A DNA stretch of 44,038 nt from Planctomycetia bacterium (lineage in GTDB: Bacteria > Planctomycetota > Planctomycetia > Pirellulales > Thermoguttaceae), in the NCBI GenBank assembly GCA_030527105.1, contig JAUNBK010000023.1, positions 1 through 44,038 of the forward strand, given 5' to 3'. Below are positions 25,896 to 34,388 of this stretch, one piece after another. A program made the position numbers and the translations under genes. The notes under the pieces are model-generated. The model was given only the letters and a program-made list of their open reading frames with translations, was not told the origin of the DNA and ran no database searches. Position 1 is the first letter of the stretch, and each line of letters starts with the position of its first letter.

Positions 25896-27419
25896 TTATC
25901 GCGGATTCCACAACGCGCGCCAATTTCGTCTCCAGTTTCCTCGATTTTCGCGCGAGTCTCGGGAGTCACGCGAGTCACGATTGATTTTCGTTTTTCCCTC
26001 GTGCGGCAGAAGTTTTTCGACACTCACGGAAACACGGAGCGCATTGGTGGAAATAGTCTCCTGCGGCACCTCTCTTTCCCAGAAAGCTCTTTGGCTCCGA
26101 CGACTATAAATCGGGGAACGAGACTCCGGTTCTCTGGGAATTAGAGGGGATGAAGAAACTCCACCCAAATCGAAAATTCCGAGCAATTGTTGCGCGGGTG
26201 TTTGTGGCGCTTCCGTGGCAAGAACCGAGGAATGTTCCTTGCTATCCTTCCATCGCTGACGAAAACGCTTAAAAAACGCAATGTCGTCATAAACGTCTGG
26301 AGGAAGCATACCAGCATGGAGAACGTCAACGTCCGAGTTTGGTGCAGCCCCCTCCTGCGGAACCGAAGCGCTCTCCGTCGATTCCGCTCCAGGTTCCGGC
26401 TGTGAAAATTGAATCGTGAATTCTCTTCTCTCCATCCCAGCAGCGCTAAAACGTGGACTCAAAGGTCGTGGCGGGACGAAGGAACGCCCCGAATGTACCG
26501 TGCTTCCGCAAAACATCTCTTTCTGCCGGTCATTCGCGTCGAAGCCAAAATCCAAAAGTTCCACCGTACTACGCTGGCGAAGCGCCCCCGACAAATCGTG
26601 CTCCTCCGTGACTCGCGTGATAATTTCTCCCGGAATCTGTTTTGAAGCGATGACGCGACTTGTCGTCCGGTACGTTTCGAATTTTGAAGTTCGAACGCAT
26701 TGGTACCCATTATAAATTTTCCCCAACACGACAGTTTGAACGTCGATAGAAACGACTTCGATCGTCGTTTCCTCACAACAAGTTTGATTGTCGTTGAGAC
26801 ATATTTTTGTCTCTCTCTTGAATATAAACGGCGATCGGGAAGGATTGAACCAAATTTTCGTCTTGCGAACGCTTTTTTTGTCGGAGGATTCAATTCTTAT
26901 AATTTGGCACGGAATAGGCTCCCCGGCGACGGAAAGTGTTTCGCACCCCTCTCGCCAATAGATGGGATTATTATGGACGGAAACTCCAAAAAAGTCCGAT
27001 GTGAACGATTTGGGATCAATTTTTACGCGTTTGCCCGCAAGCGCTACCACGGTCTCTGTCGTGACACTTGCGGAAAGGGGATTTTTCTCGCGCAGTTGGG
27101 AAAACGTTTCCATACAAGTACGATTGGCAACGTTGGATTTGCCCTGCGTCGATTGTTCGAGGATCGTGCGTGCGAGTCGCCATGCGCCAGGTTCGAATGT
27201 CGCCCACGGGTGGAATTCGGGAAGCGCGTGGAGATCCTCGTATGCAACTGACACATTCTGAGCGGTTTCTGCTCCTTCTGACGAAGAAACGATATTTAAA
27301 ACATGGGGCGATTCTGACGAATTCCCACAAAAAAGCATAACACAAAACCAAAACAACGCCGCCCTCAACGCGCGTTGTCGCGATTTTGCCGCCTGAACTG
27401 TTTTTCTTATTTTGAACAT
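25896..27419 (-). CDS. Exported or membrane-anchored protein of unknown function with RDS-repeat tail
   Basis: The product is 507 residues from the ATG at 27419, which has AAGG about eight bases upstream; the frame stays open to 27512, but a start there would add a poorly supported leader. An N-terminal hydrophobic segment (about 17-31) follows a basic region, as in a signal peptide or anchor. The middle part (about 80-330) is globular and reads like an uncharacterised periplasmic domain with beta-rich segments (KTKIWFNPSRSPFIFKRET). The C-terminal third is Pro/Ser-rich and ends in a basic low-complexity RDSRDSRDSREN segment and Arg/Trp-rich tail. I do not recognise the family. Confidence 0.6.
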   Translation of the reverse strand: MFKIRKTVQAAKSRQRALRAALFWFCVMLFCGNSSESPHVLNIVSSSEGAETAQNVSVAYEDLHALPEFHPWATFEPGAWRLARTILEQSTQGKSNVANRTCMETFSQLREKNPLSASVTTETVVALAGKRVKIDPKSFTSDFFGVSVHNNPIYWREGCETLSVAGEPIPCQIIRIESSDKKSVRKTKIWFNPSRSPFIFKRETKICLNDNQTCCEETTIEVVSIDVQTVVLGKIYNGYQCVRTSKFETYRTTSRVIASKQIPGEIITRVTEEHDLSGALRQRSTVELLDFGFDANDRQKEMFCGSTVHSGRSFVPPRPLSPRFSAAGMERREFTIQFSQPEPGAESTESASVPQEGAAPNSDVDVLHAGMLPPDVYDDIAFFKRFRQRWKDSKEHSSVLATEAPQTPAQQLLGIFDLGGVSSSPLIPREPESRSPIYSRRSQRAFWEREVPQETISTNALRVSVSVEKLLPHEGKTKINRDSRDSRDSRENRGNWRRNWRALWNPR

Positions 27420-28376
27420 TTTATTGCCTTGTGATTTCCCTCTCACTTCTTGGTTGGGGGTTGGGAAACCCCGCTGATCATGCGAAAACCACTCCGCATT
27501 GTGCAGGAGCAACTTTCGTTAGGTCTAATCGTTCCGCGTCGAAATGTCCCCTCAGTACCCCCGATTCCTTGGCGCTTGAGCCCCAGCAATTGAACGTTGA
27601 AATCTCACACGGAGCCGCGATCAAACCCGAATCGAAAAGACCTATTTGCTTAGTGACAATAAATTTTGCTTGGTGACAATAAATATCTCTACTCTATTTT
27701 ACTCTATTTTCTAAAAAATGCAAATGCCTTGGAGAAATTTTCGGATAAATTTCTTGAAAAAATCTGGGACACTTTTCCTTCGTCTTCCAAATTTCGCCGT
27801 ATTGCAATACTTGACGTTGAAACTTCCAGTTCCGCCCGTCGTTGGAGCTACGCCCCACGGCTCCTCAAACGTTGCGCAGAACGGGAATTTTAAGCACGAT
27901 GAGTATATTTTTTATACCGGCGAACAAACGAATGTGATTTTCACAACAAAGTGTGGTCCACGCCCGTGACCTACGAAACTTCGGGAAACCCGAAATTTTG
28001 AAGGAGGATGAGTGTAAATCACGCTTCGATGCGAAAATTCCCACGCGACGCCAACATCTTCTTCGGCTTTTTTATCTCTTTTTTTAAACGGGCTGGAAAA
28101 AAGACCTCTGTACAAATTGGGATAAATGAAGGATATAGGGCGTTTGAGACAATGTGACAGTAAAAAAAGAAATGGCGTTATTATCGACACCTCTTTGCTA
28201 TTTTTGCCAAGCGGAAGAAGTGTTAAATTTGTTTCAATGCAAACAACGCGTCGCTTGAAAAACTTTTTGGATTTTTTTTTGCGAAAAGCCGTTGATAACT
28301 ACCGTCCGATGAAATGGTTTGCGAGATTGGGTTGTTGCAAACCAGAGTGGGGTCACTTGGGATAGGAAATAACGCG
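27420..28376. other. Long gene-poor intergenic region
   Basis: These 957 bases separate two divergent exported-protein genes. Several short frames exist, but none shows a convincing ribosome-binding site plus protein-like composition. The sequence is A/T rich and contains two sets of perfect or near-perfect short tandem repeats (27645-27710). AGGA at 28364-28367 is the ribosome-binding site of the gene starting at 28377. No tRNA or known riboswitch was recognised. Confidence 0.5.
27645..27710. repeat. 20-bp and 10-bp tandem duplications
   Basis: A 20-base unit beginning TTTGCTT and ending CAATAAAT occurs at 27645-27664 and again at 27665-27684 with one A/G difference. Six bases later ACTCTATTTT is repeated exactly (27691-27700, 27701-27710). 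They could be regulator-binding direct repeats or simple slippage products. Confidence 0.8.
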
Positions 28377-30827
28377 ATGGAATGCGAGATGAAATCAAAA
28401 TTTGACACGCTAGGTTTGAGGGAGATTTGCTTTTCTTGGCGTTCACTCTCTTGTCTCTTTTTGACGGCTGCGCTTTTTTTCGTCTTTGGCGGCGAAACTT
28501 TGGCGCAGGATCGTTCTCGCCCCTCGTTCAATCCATCTGTGGCGGAAGGGTACTTTTTTGGCGATCCGAACACGGTTTATCCCGACCCCTACTCTCCTCC
28601 TGAGAAATTCGTCTCTGCTGAGGGGAGAAGCGTTCCCGTGCCGAATTCTATGGTTCGAAGGCAAAATAGATCTGAACGTTTCGCGGGGATTCGAAAATTA
28701 ATACCCGCTGTCCATGGTCCCGCGAGGGAGACTCCGAAGCAGGAGCAGCCTTTCTTGGTGACCATGCCAGGCGAGAAATCGCGCTTGGATTTTGCGGATT
28801 CATCCGATGATTCCGTTGTTTCCCGCCGGGAACCAACCTTTGCGCTTGAGACAGTTGAAATGCAGGACGAACTGGCTGTCGAGTTGGCAGACGAGCTGGC
28901 GGATGAGTTGGCGGACGAGTTGGAGGAGTCGGCTGTCGGAATAGCAAACGACGCGCTGTCGGCTCCCTCATCCAAAGGAAGTCGTGCGCCTAAAATCATC
29001 TCCATTCCCTCCGCGTCAGATCCCGCGCATGTTCCCGCACACATCGAGAGCGATGGGAGCGAGTTTGAGGACACCGTAATTCCTGATTCGGTTCCTGATT
29101 TGGAATCCGACGGGGAGGGGGACATTATTCTTCTGGAGCCGGAAGAATTCGAGGAGCTTGAGGTGGTACCCTCGGAGTCGACGGGGAGAACTCCCAAGGC
29201 GAAGCCGGAGAGGCACCCGCGTTCCGTGCTTATTCGCGATGAGGCAGTCCGTCCGACGGCATTTTGGGGAAGCTCCGACGAAAATGCGCAGGAGACACCC
29301 AGAGTCTCCTACCCCGTGCGATCCAAACACGCGCCAGAGCGGGACACGCGCTCCGAGCCTGCTGAGTTGAAAGACCGTTCGGCATCGTTTAGCGGGGAGT
29401 ATCGCGCGACGCCCAATACGACGCCCAATACGGTATCCAACACGACGTCCAACACGACCCCTAACGTGACGATAACTCCTTTGGATTCACACCAAACGGC
29501 ACTGCCGAGCGGGGGAAGGTGTGAGCCTCGTGGTCAAATTTCGCCCAACACGCAGCAAACTTCCGTGAAAATTATCGAATTTGCGCCCGCCGTCTCGCCA
29601 GAGGGAGGGAGTGCGGTGCCCAATGGTTCGGCGAAAAATTCGAACGCAGCCGGTGTTATTCCGGTGTATCACGCGCCGTTTGAGCAAGCTCCGCCGATAT
29701 TTCGTGACGCGTCGAGTCTTCGCGAAGCAACTCCGCAGAAGGCGGTCTTCGTCGATTTTCGGGGTCGTGTGTCGCTCGACAAAGGGAGCCTTCCTTGGTA
29801 CGCGCAATACATTCGCGACGTGAATCGCAACGAGGCGAAGCTCTTCAATGCGCTGCGTATTCAAGATACGCCGGGGGATTTTTCGCTCATGGAGGCGTGT
29901 ATCGTCGCGAGTCGTCCTCAAAGTGCTGAGGAAGCGAATCAATTGGTGAATCAATATTACGTTATCGAGAAAAAACTTTTGTCCAAAATTCGACCTCAAG
30001 ATTCCGAAATGCGCAGGGCGGAGATCATCCTTGAGTTCATGCACACGGAAGTTTTGACGGGCGGCTACCAATTGGAAGAGACGACCATTGCTAATTTGTT
30101 CGAATACGGGCGCTATAATTGTGTCACGGCGACGATTTTATACTGCTGTCTCGCGCGCAAGGCGGGGTTGAATGCCACGCCGATTGAGTTGCCGGGACAC
30201 GCGATGTGTTGGGTTTATCTTAAAAATGGGACAAAAATGGATGTGGAGACGACTTGCCGCACGTGGTTTCAATACCAAAACGACCCAGCGACGCGTCGAA
30301 AGGTCATTTGCGACCTGATTCGCCAAGCGGGCGTGGACTTGCCAAACAATGCGTCGGAGGAACGTTTGCTTTCCAATATTCATCCCATCTCGGACAAACG
30401 GCTGATTGCAAAAATCTACTACAATCGGGGCGTCGACTTGTTGGCGAAGAAGGACTACGCTGGCGCATTGGAGGCGAACGCAATTGCGTACATTTTTGAC
30501 CCTCAGAGCGAAACGGCTCGAGGCAATCTCCTCGCGACGATCAACAACTGGGCGATCGCCCTTTGTCGCGATGGGCAATATTCCGTGGCGGCAGATTTGC
30601 TCCGCACGGGGATGAAGCACGTGCCGAATTATTATACTTTTCGGAACAATCACGTGCACGTGTATCATCGTTGGGTGGAGGCGCTCTATCGTGCCGGTCG
30701 TTACGAGGAGGCGCTCCAGGTTGCGAATCAAGCGCTTCGCGAGCAGCCAGACGAGGCGCATTTCGCCCATTTGAGAAATGAAATAAGCCGAGGGATTGCT
30801 TCTGTGCGGCAATCCGCTCTAAAATAG
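28377..30827 (+). CDS. Exported transglutaminase-like / TPR protein with low-complexity N-terminal half
   Basis: The product is 816 residues from the ATG at 28377, which has AGGA nine bases upstream. A signal peptide follows (hydrophobic core SLSCLFLTAALFFVFGG, ending LAQD). Residues about 35-450 are low-complexity and acidic, with an ELAD repeat (nt 28876-28925) and a TPNT/SNTT repeat (nt 29410-29465). The C-terminal half has a transglutaminase-like triad: C582 in YNCVTATILYC, H608 in GHAMCWV and D622 in KMDVETT. TPR-like helices follow (YYNRGVDLLAKKDYAGALEA, WVEALYRAGRYEEALQVA). Such proteins may act as cysteine proteases or scaffolds in the envelope. It is the first gene of a likely operon with the two membrane enzymes downstream. 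Confidence 0.78.
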   Translation: MECEMKSKFDTLGLREICFSWRSLSCLFLTAALFFVFGGETLAQDRSRPSFNPSVAEGYFFGDPNTVYPDPYSPPEKFVSAEGRSVPVPNSMVRRQNRSERFAGIRKLIPAVHGPARETPKQEQPFLVTMPGEKSRLDFADSSDDSVVSRREPTFALETVEMQDELAVELADELADELADELEESAVGIANDALSAPSSKGSRAPKIISIPSASDPAHVPAHIESDGSEFEDTVIPDSVPDLESDGEGDIILLEPEEFEELEVVPSESTGRTPKAKPERHPRSVLIRDEAVRPTAFWGSSDENAQETPRVSYPVRSKHAPERDTRSEPAELKDRSASFSGEYRATPNTTPNTVSNTTSNTTPNVTITPLDSHQTALPSGGRCEPRGQISPNTQQTSVKIIEFAPAVSPEGGSAVPNGSAKNSNAAGVIPVYHAPFEQAPPIFRDASSLREATPQKAVFVDFRGRVSLDKGSLPWYAQYIRDVNRNEAKLFNALRIQDTPGDFSLMEACIVASRPQSAEEANQLVNQYYVIEKKLLSKIRPQDSEMRRAEIILEFMHTEVLTGGYQLEETTIANLFEYGRYNCVTATILYCCLARKAGLNATPIELPGHAMCWVYLKNGTKMDVETTCRTWFQYQNDPATRRKVICDLIRQAGVDLPNNASEERLLSNIHPISDKRLIAKIYYNRGVDLLAKKDYAGALEANAIAYIFDPQSETARGNLLATINNWAIALCRDGQYSVAADLLRTGMKHVPNYYTFRNNHVHVYHRWVEALYRAGRYEEALQVANQALREQPDEAHFAHLRNEISRGIASVRQSALK

Positions 30828-30851
30828 AAAATTCTTACACGAAGTATCACA

Positions 30852-32504
30852 ATGAATGAAAAATATTTGAAGGCGCTAGGCGTCTGTTGGAAGTCACTGA
30901 GCGTCGCGCTCTTTGTCGTTTCGGTCTATTGGTTCACGTCGCTGACGATCTATTTAGGGAACGTGTTGGACTTTTGCCACATCACGCTCACCCAGCTTTT
31001 GGTCGTCAATTTTGTTTTGTCGACGCTTGGTGTCGTGTTTCTCGTTGGCATCATGCTTTGCTTCGGGAAGACGCATTATTTTAGGTACATTCTCCTCTTC
31101 TTTTTGGCAAGCGGATTTTGTATGTGGTTGGAGAGCTACGTTCTTTTGTGGAAATCGTCCTCATTTTGGCTGGCGAGCGGAGAATTGGTTTTATTTGCTG
31201 GTTTGTTTTTCGTTGTGTACTATTTTTCGTCCTTTTTTTTCCAAAACGCGCCCAAAATCGCGTGGGTACTCATCTTGGCTCAAGCAGCCGTGGTGCTTCC
31301 TAATTGGTTGTCGTACGACGAAGATATCCACAAGCAGATTCTGCCGTATGTATATCTATCTGGTGAGATTGATCAGAAAGATTACACGCTCTCCGGCGAA
31401 AAAAACGTTATTATTTTCGTTTTAGACAGCTTTGGGCGCGGTTTTTATAACGATATAGTGGCATCTTCATCGTCAGATTTTTTGAATCCTTTCAAAGATT
31501 TCACCTCGTTCTCGAAATGTATGTCGTTGTATCCTGCAACGCAGGGCGCTCTTCCCACCCTCCTTTCTGGGGCACGTGGAATTGATGATCTCAATTTGTG
31601 GGATGACGACAAAACCGTTTACGAGCAGTCGCTCGGAGGGAAGACGCTCACTCTCCCAAAGATGCTCGAGATTTTTAAAGGATCTCCCAACATTTTACCA
31701 CAACATTTGAAGGAGGAAGGATTCCTTTGTTTTTATGATACCCACGTCAACTTCCGAATCTGCATTCCGGTCGATTGCGGATTTGAGTATGATCATGAAT
31801 TGTTGCAGCGCCTAGATAAGCCCATCTCCTCCACCGTTCTTACAACAGGGATTATTCCCTTGGCTACGGCTCGTATGTCCCCGCACATGTATAAGGACAG
31901 ATGTTGGAGTTTTTTCACAGAGTGGATATGGTACGCTTATGCGATTTATTGCGGAGACGAAAATTCGGAATCTGAAGAGAGGAGTCTGACGGTTCGGATG
32001 CCAAGAGCCAAATGCACTCTGGAAGAAGATCATTTCTTCATGCAGATGCCCTCTGTTCTCCCCTTGCAAGACATGCCTATTTTTCGCGTGTATCATCTCA
32101 TGGGACCTCATAATGACGACCCCAGTCAATACGTTCGGGAACCGTACGTCCTCAAGGGAAAAATGGACCTTGAGGGCGTGGCGAAATACCTCGAGCTTCT
32201 CAAGGCGGCGGGAAAATATGACGATTCGTACATCGTTATCATGGGAGACCACGGCAATCATTTAGAGCCGCTTTTGGAGCGCAAAAATCCAATCCTCCTC
32301 ATCAAACGCCCAGGCGACGCGCATGAGAAAATCGTCGAGAGTGATGAGCCAGTCTTCATTCGCGATATCGCACCGACGATTTTGTCCGACTTGGGCATCG
32401 TAACGAAAGAACCTTACTCCGTGTGGAATCTTTCCGAGGCGCAAAAAGAGGAACGTCGCAAGAAGTGGGACGAGATTAAGGCTGCGGATGCTCGCTACAG
32501 GTAG
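30852..32504 (+). CDS. Membrane alkaline-phosphatase-superfamily (sulfatase-like) protein, copy 1
   Basis: The product is 550 residues. About five transmembrane helices occupy residues 14-155, followed by a soluble catalytic domain. NVIIFVLDSFGRG gives metal-ligand Asp192. ATQGALPTLLSG contains Thr230, in the place of the Thr nucleophile of phosphoethanolamine or lipoteichoic acid transferases. HLMGPH (415-420) and IMGDHGNH (D466, H467, H470) supply the remaining ligands. The layout matches inner-membrane transferases that move a phospho-alcohol onto surface glycans or lipids, but a hydrolase is also possible. It starts 24 bases after the TPR gene. The adjacent copy at 32542 is a close paralogue. 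Confidence 0.75.
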   Translation: MNEKYLKALGVCWKSLSVALFVVSVYWFTSLTIYLGNVLDFCHITLTQLLVVNFVLSTLGVVFLVGIMLCFGKTHYFRYILLFFLASGFCMWLESYVLLWKSSSFWLASGELVLFAGLFFVVYYFSSFFFQNAPKIAWVLILAQAAVVLPNWLSYDEDIHKQILPYVYLSGEIDQKDYTLSGEKNVIIFVLDSFGRGFYNDIVASSSSDFLNPFKDFTSFSKCMSLYPATQGALPTLLSGARGIDDLNLWDDDKTVYEQSLGGKTLTLPKMLEIFKGSPNILPQHLKEEGFLCFYDTHVNFRICIPVDCGFEYDHELLQRLDKPISSTVLTTGIIPLATARMSPHMYKDRCWSFFTEWIWYAYAIYCGDENSESEERSLTVRMPRAKCTLEEDHFFMQMPSVLPLQDMPIFRVYHLMGPHNDDPSQYVREPYVLKGKMDLEGVAKYLELLKAAGKYDDSYIVIMGDHGNHLEPLLERKNPILLIKRPGDAHEKIVESDEPVFIRDIAPTILSDLGIVTKEPYSVWNLSEAQKEERRKKWDEIKAADARYR

Positions 32505-32541
32505 CAGATCGCGATAATCGCATTTTGAAATGAGGGTTAAG

Positions 32542-34179
32542 ATGAAGGAAAAATATTTGAAAGCACTGGGCGTCTGTTGGAAGGCACTGAGCGTTGTGCT
32601 TTTTGTCGTTTCGGTTTATTGGTTCACTTCGATGACGCTCTATTTCGGGAACGAGTTGGACTTTTGCCACATCACGCTTTTTCAGCTTTCCGTTGTCAAC
32701 TTTATAATCTCGACACTCGGTATCGTGTTTCTTGTTGGCATCATGCTTTGCTTTGTGAGGATGCGTTTTTTCAAACCCCTCCTCCTCTTTTTCTTGGCAA
32801 GCGGGCTTTGCCTGTGGCTTGAGAGTCACGTCCTTTTATGGGAATCGTCGTCCCTTTTGCTGGCGAGTGGAGAGTTGGTTTTGTTTGCTGCATTGTTTTT
32901 TGTTGTGTACTATTTTTCGTCCTTTTTCTTCCAAAACGCAACAAAAATCGCGTGGGTGTTTATCCTAGCTCAAGCGGTCGTGATCTTCCCTGATTGGTGG
33001 TCTTATGATAAAGAAATTCATAGACAATTCATTCCATATGAGTATTTGACAGATGTACCCAAGCAAGAGGACTACACCATCTCCAGCAAACAAAATGTCA
33101 TTATTTTGGTTTTGGACAGTTTTGGGCGCGGCTTTTATGATGACATTGTGGCATCGTCATCGCGCGATGTTTTGCTTCCTTTCAAAGATTTTACTTCGTT
33201 TTCGAAATGCATGTCTCTATACCCTCAAACACAGGGTGCTCTTCCTATTCTTCTTTCAGGCTCGCGCGAAATTGATGACTTAGACTTGTGGGGAGATGGG
33301 AAAAAAATCTCTGGAACAGAACTGCTCGCGGCTTTCAACGGCTCTCCCAATATTTTGGCGCTCGAATTGGCAAAAAAAGGATTTTGGTGCGTCTACAGCA
33401 ACTACACATCATTTCGGATTAGCATCCCCCTCTCTTCTGGATTTGAATATGATCAGGATCTGCTGAAGCGCCTGAGCAAACCTCTTTCTTCCACTGTTCT
33501 CACAGCGAACATTATTCCCTTGGCAACTTCGCGTATGTCGCCGCACATTTGCAAGCGTGGAGCTGGCGAGTATGTAGCACAATGGATATGGTACTTTTAC
33601 GAGATTTATTCCAGAGATGAAAGTACCGACTCAGAAGAGTCGAGAAATGGTGGCGATTCCGTTGAGGAAAATTCCCAAAAGGAAGCCGTTTTCCCGAACG
33701 CAGAACCTTTTTTCACGCACTTGCCCTCCTCACTCCCCTTGCAAGACGCGCCTGTTTTTCGGGTATACCATCTCTTCGGACCTCATAATCGCGACCCCAG
33801 TCAATACGTTAGGGAATCATATGTCCTCAAAGGAAAAATGGATCTCGAAGGTGTTGCGAAATACCTCGACCTTCTCAAGGCAGCGGGAAAATATGACGAT
33901 TCGTACATCGTTATCATGGGAGACCATGGCGTCCATTTGGAGCCGCTTTTGGAGCGCAAAAATCCAATCCTCCTCATCAAACGCCCAGGAGACACGCATG
34001 AAAAAATCGTTGAGAGCGATACGCCAGTCTTCATTCGCGATATCGCACCGACGATTTTGTCCGACTTGGGCATCGTGACGAAAGAACCATACTCCCTGTG
34101 GAATCTTTCCGAGGCGCAAAAAGAGGAACGTCGCAAGAAGTGGGACGAGATTAAGGCTGCGGATGCTCGCTACAGGTAG
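32542..34179 (+). CDS. Membrane alkaline-phosphatase-superfamily (sulfatase-like) protein, copy 2
   Basis: This is a tandem paralogue of the preceding gene, 545 residues from the ATG at 32542 (MKEKYLKALG aligns with MNEKYLKALG of copy 1; an in-frame ATG lies at 32530). GAGGG lies a few bases before the chosen ATG. It has the same five-helix N-terminus, VLDSFGRGF, a Thr in TQGALPILLSG, HLFGPHN and IMGDHGVH. The metal-binding set is therefore kept, with the last His conserved. The central part, including the acidic loop after IYSRDEST, differs in sequence and length from copy 1. The last roughly 290 bases are almost identical between copies. Divergent middles suggest different acceptor specificity; this is inference. 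Confidence 0.75.
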   Translation: MKEKYLKALGVCWKALSVVLFVVSVYWFTSMTLYFGNELDFCHITLFQLSVVNFIISTLGIVFLVGIMLCFVRMRFFKPLLLFFLASGLCLWLESHVLLWESSSLLLASGELVLFAALFFVVYYFSSFFFQNATKIAWVFILAQAVVIFPDWWSYDKEIHRQFIPYEYLTDVPKQEDYTISSKQNVIILVLDSFGRGFYDDIVASSSRDVLLPFKDFTSFSKCMSLYPQTQGALPILLSGSREIDDLDLWGDGKKISGTELLAAFNGSPNILALELAKKGFWCVYSNYTSFRISIPLSSGFEYDQDLLKRLSKPLSSTVLTANIIPLATSRMSPHICKRGAGEYVAQWIWYFYEIYSRDESTDSEESRNGGDSVEENSQKEAVFPNAEPFFTHLPSSLPLQDAPVFRVYHLFGPHNRDPSQYVRESYVLKGKMDLEGVAKYLDLLKAAGKYDDSYIVIMGDHGVHLEPLLERKNPILLIKRPGDTHEKIVESDTPVFIRDIAPTILSDLGIVTKEPYSLWNLSEAQKEERRKKWDEIKAADARYR

Positions 34180-34233
34180 TGCATTACGAGAACACTTTCG
34201 TGTTTTGTAAGAGTTTGGGAATGTACGCAGAGT

Positions 34234-34267
34234 GCAAGGTGGGTACTAAAAATGGTGTCCACCTTGC
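34234..34267. repeat. Perfect 9-bp inverted repeat between convergent genes
   Basis: GCAAGGTGG (34234-34242) and CCACCTTGC (34259-34267) pair across 16 bases, in the gap between the convergent membrane-enzyme and adhesin genes. No T run follows on either strand, so it is not a classical intrinsic terminator, but its position suits a two-way transcript-end hairpin. Confidence 0.5.
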
Positions 34268-34388
34268 TCCGCTCGAATGAATTTGAGTTTTCGCAAAAAA
34301 GCGAGGAGTCGTGGCGCGCTGCGCTCCGTTCTCGGCACTAGGGCGCAACGCGAAATGGCTCATGAAAAACGTCGTGCTGAACCGGTCA

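Noticed and set aside
25936..25990. Short GACTCNCG-type repeats at the end of the unknown exported protein as a regulatory array
   Set aside because: They lie in frame and encode the RDSRDSRDS tail; simple slippage explains them.
27718..28190. Short frames in the long gap (27718-27969 plus, 27912-28190 minus)
   Set aside because: They overlap one another on opposite strands, lack ribosome-binding sites and show no domain; kept as unannotated.
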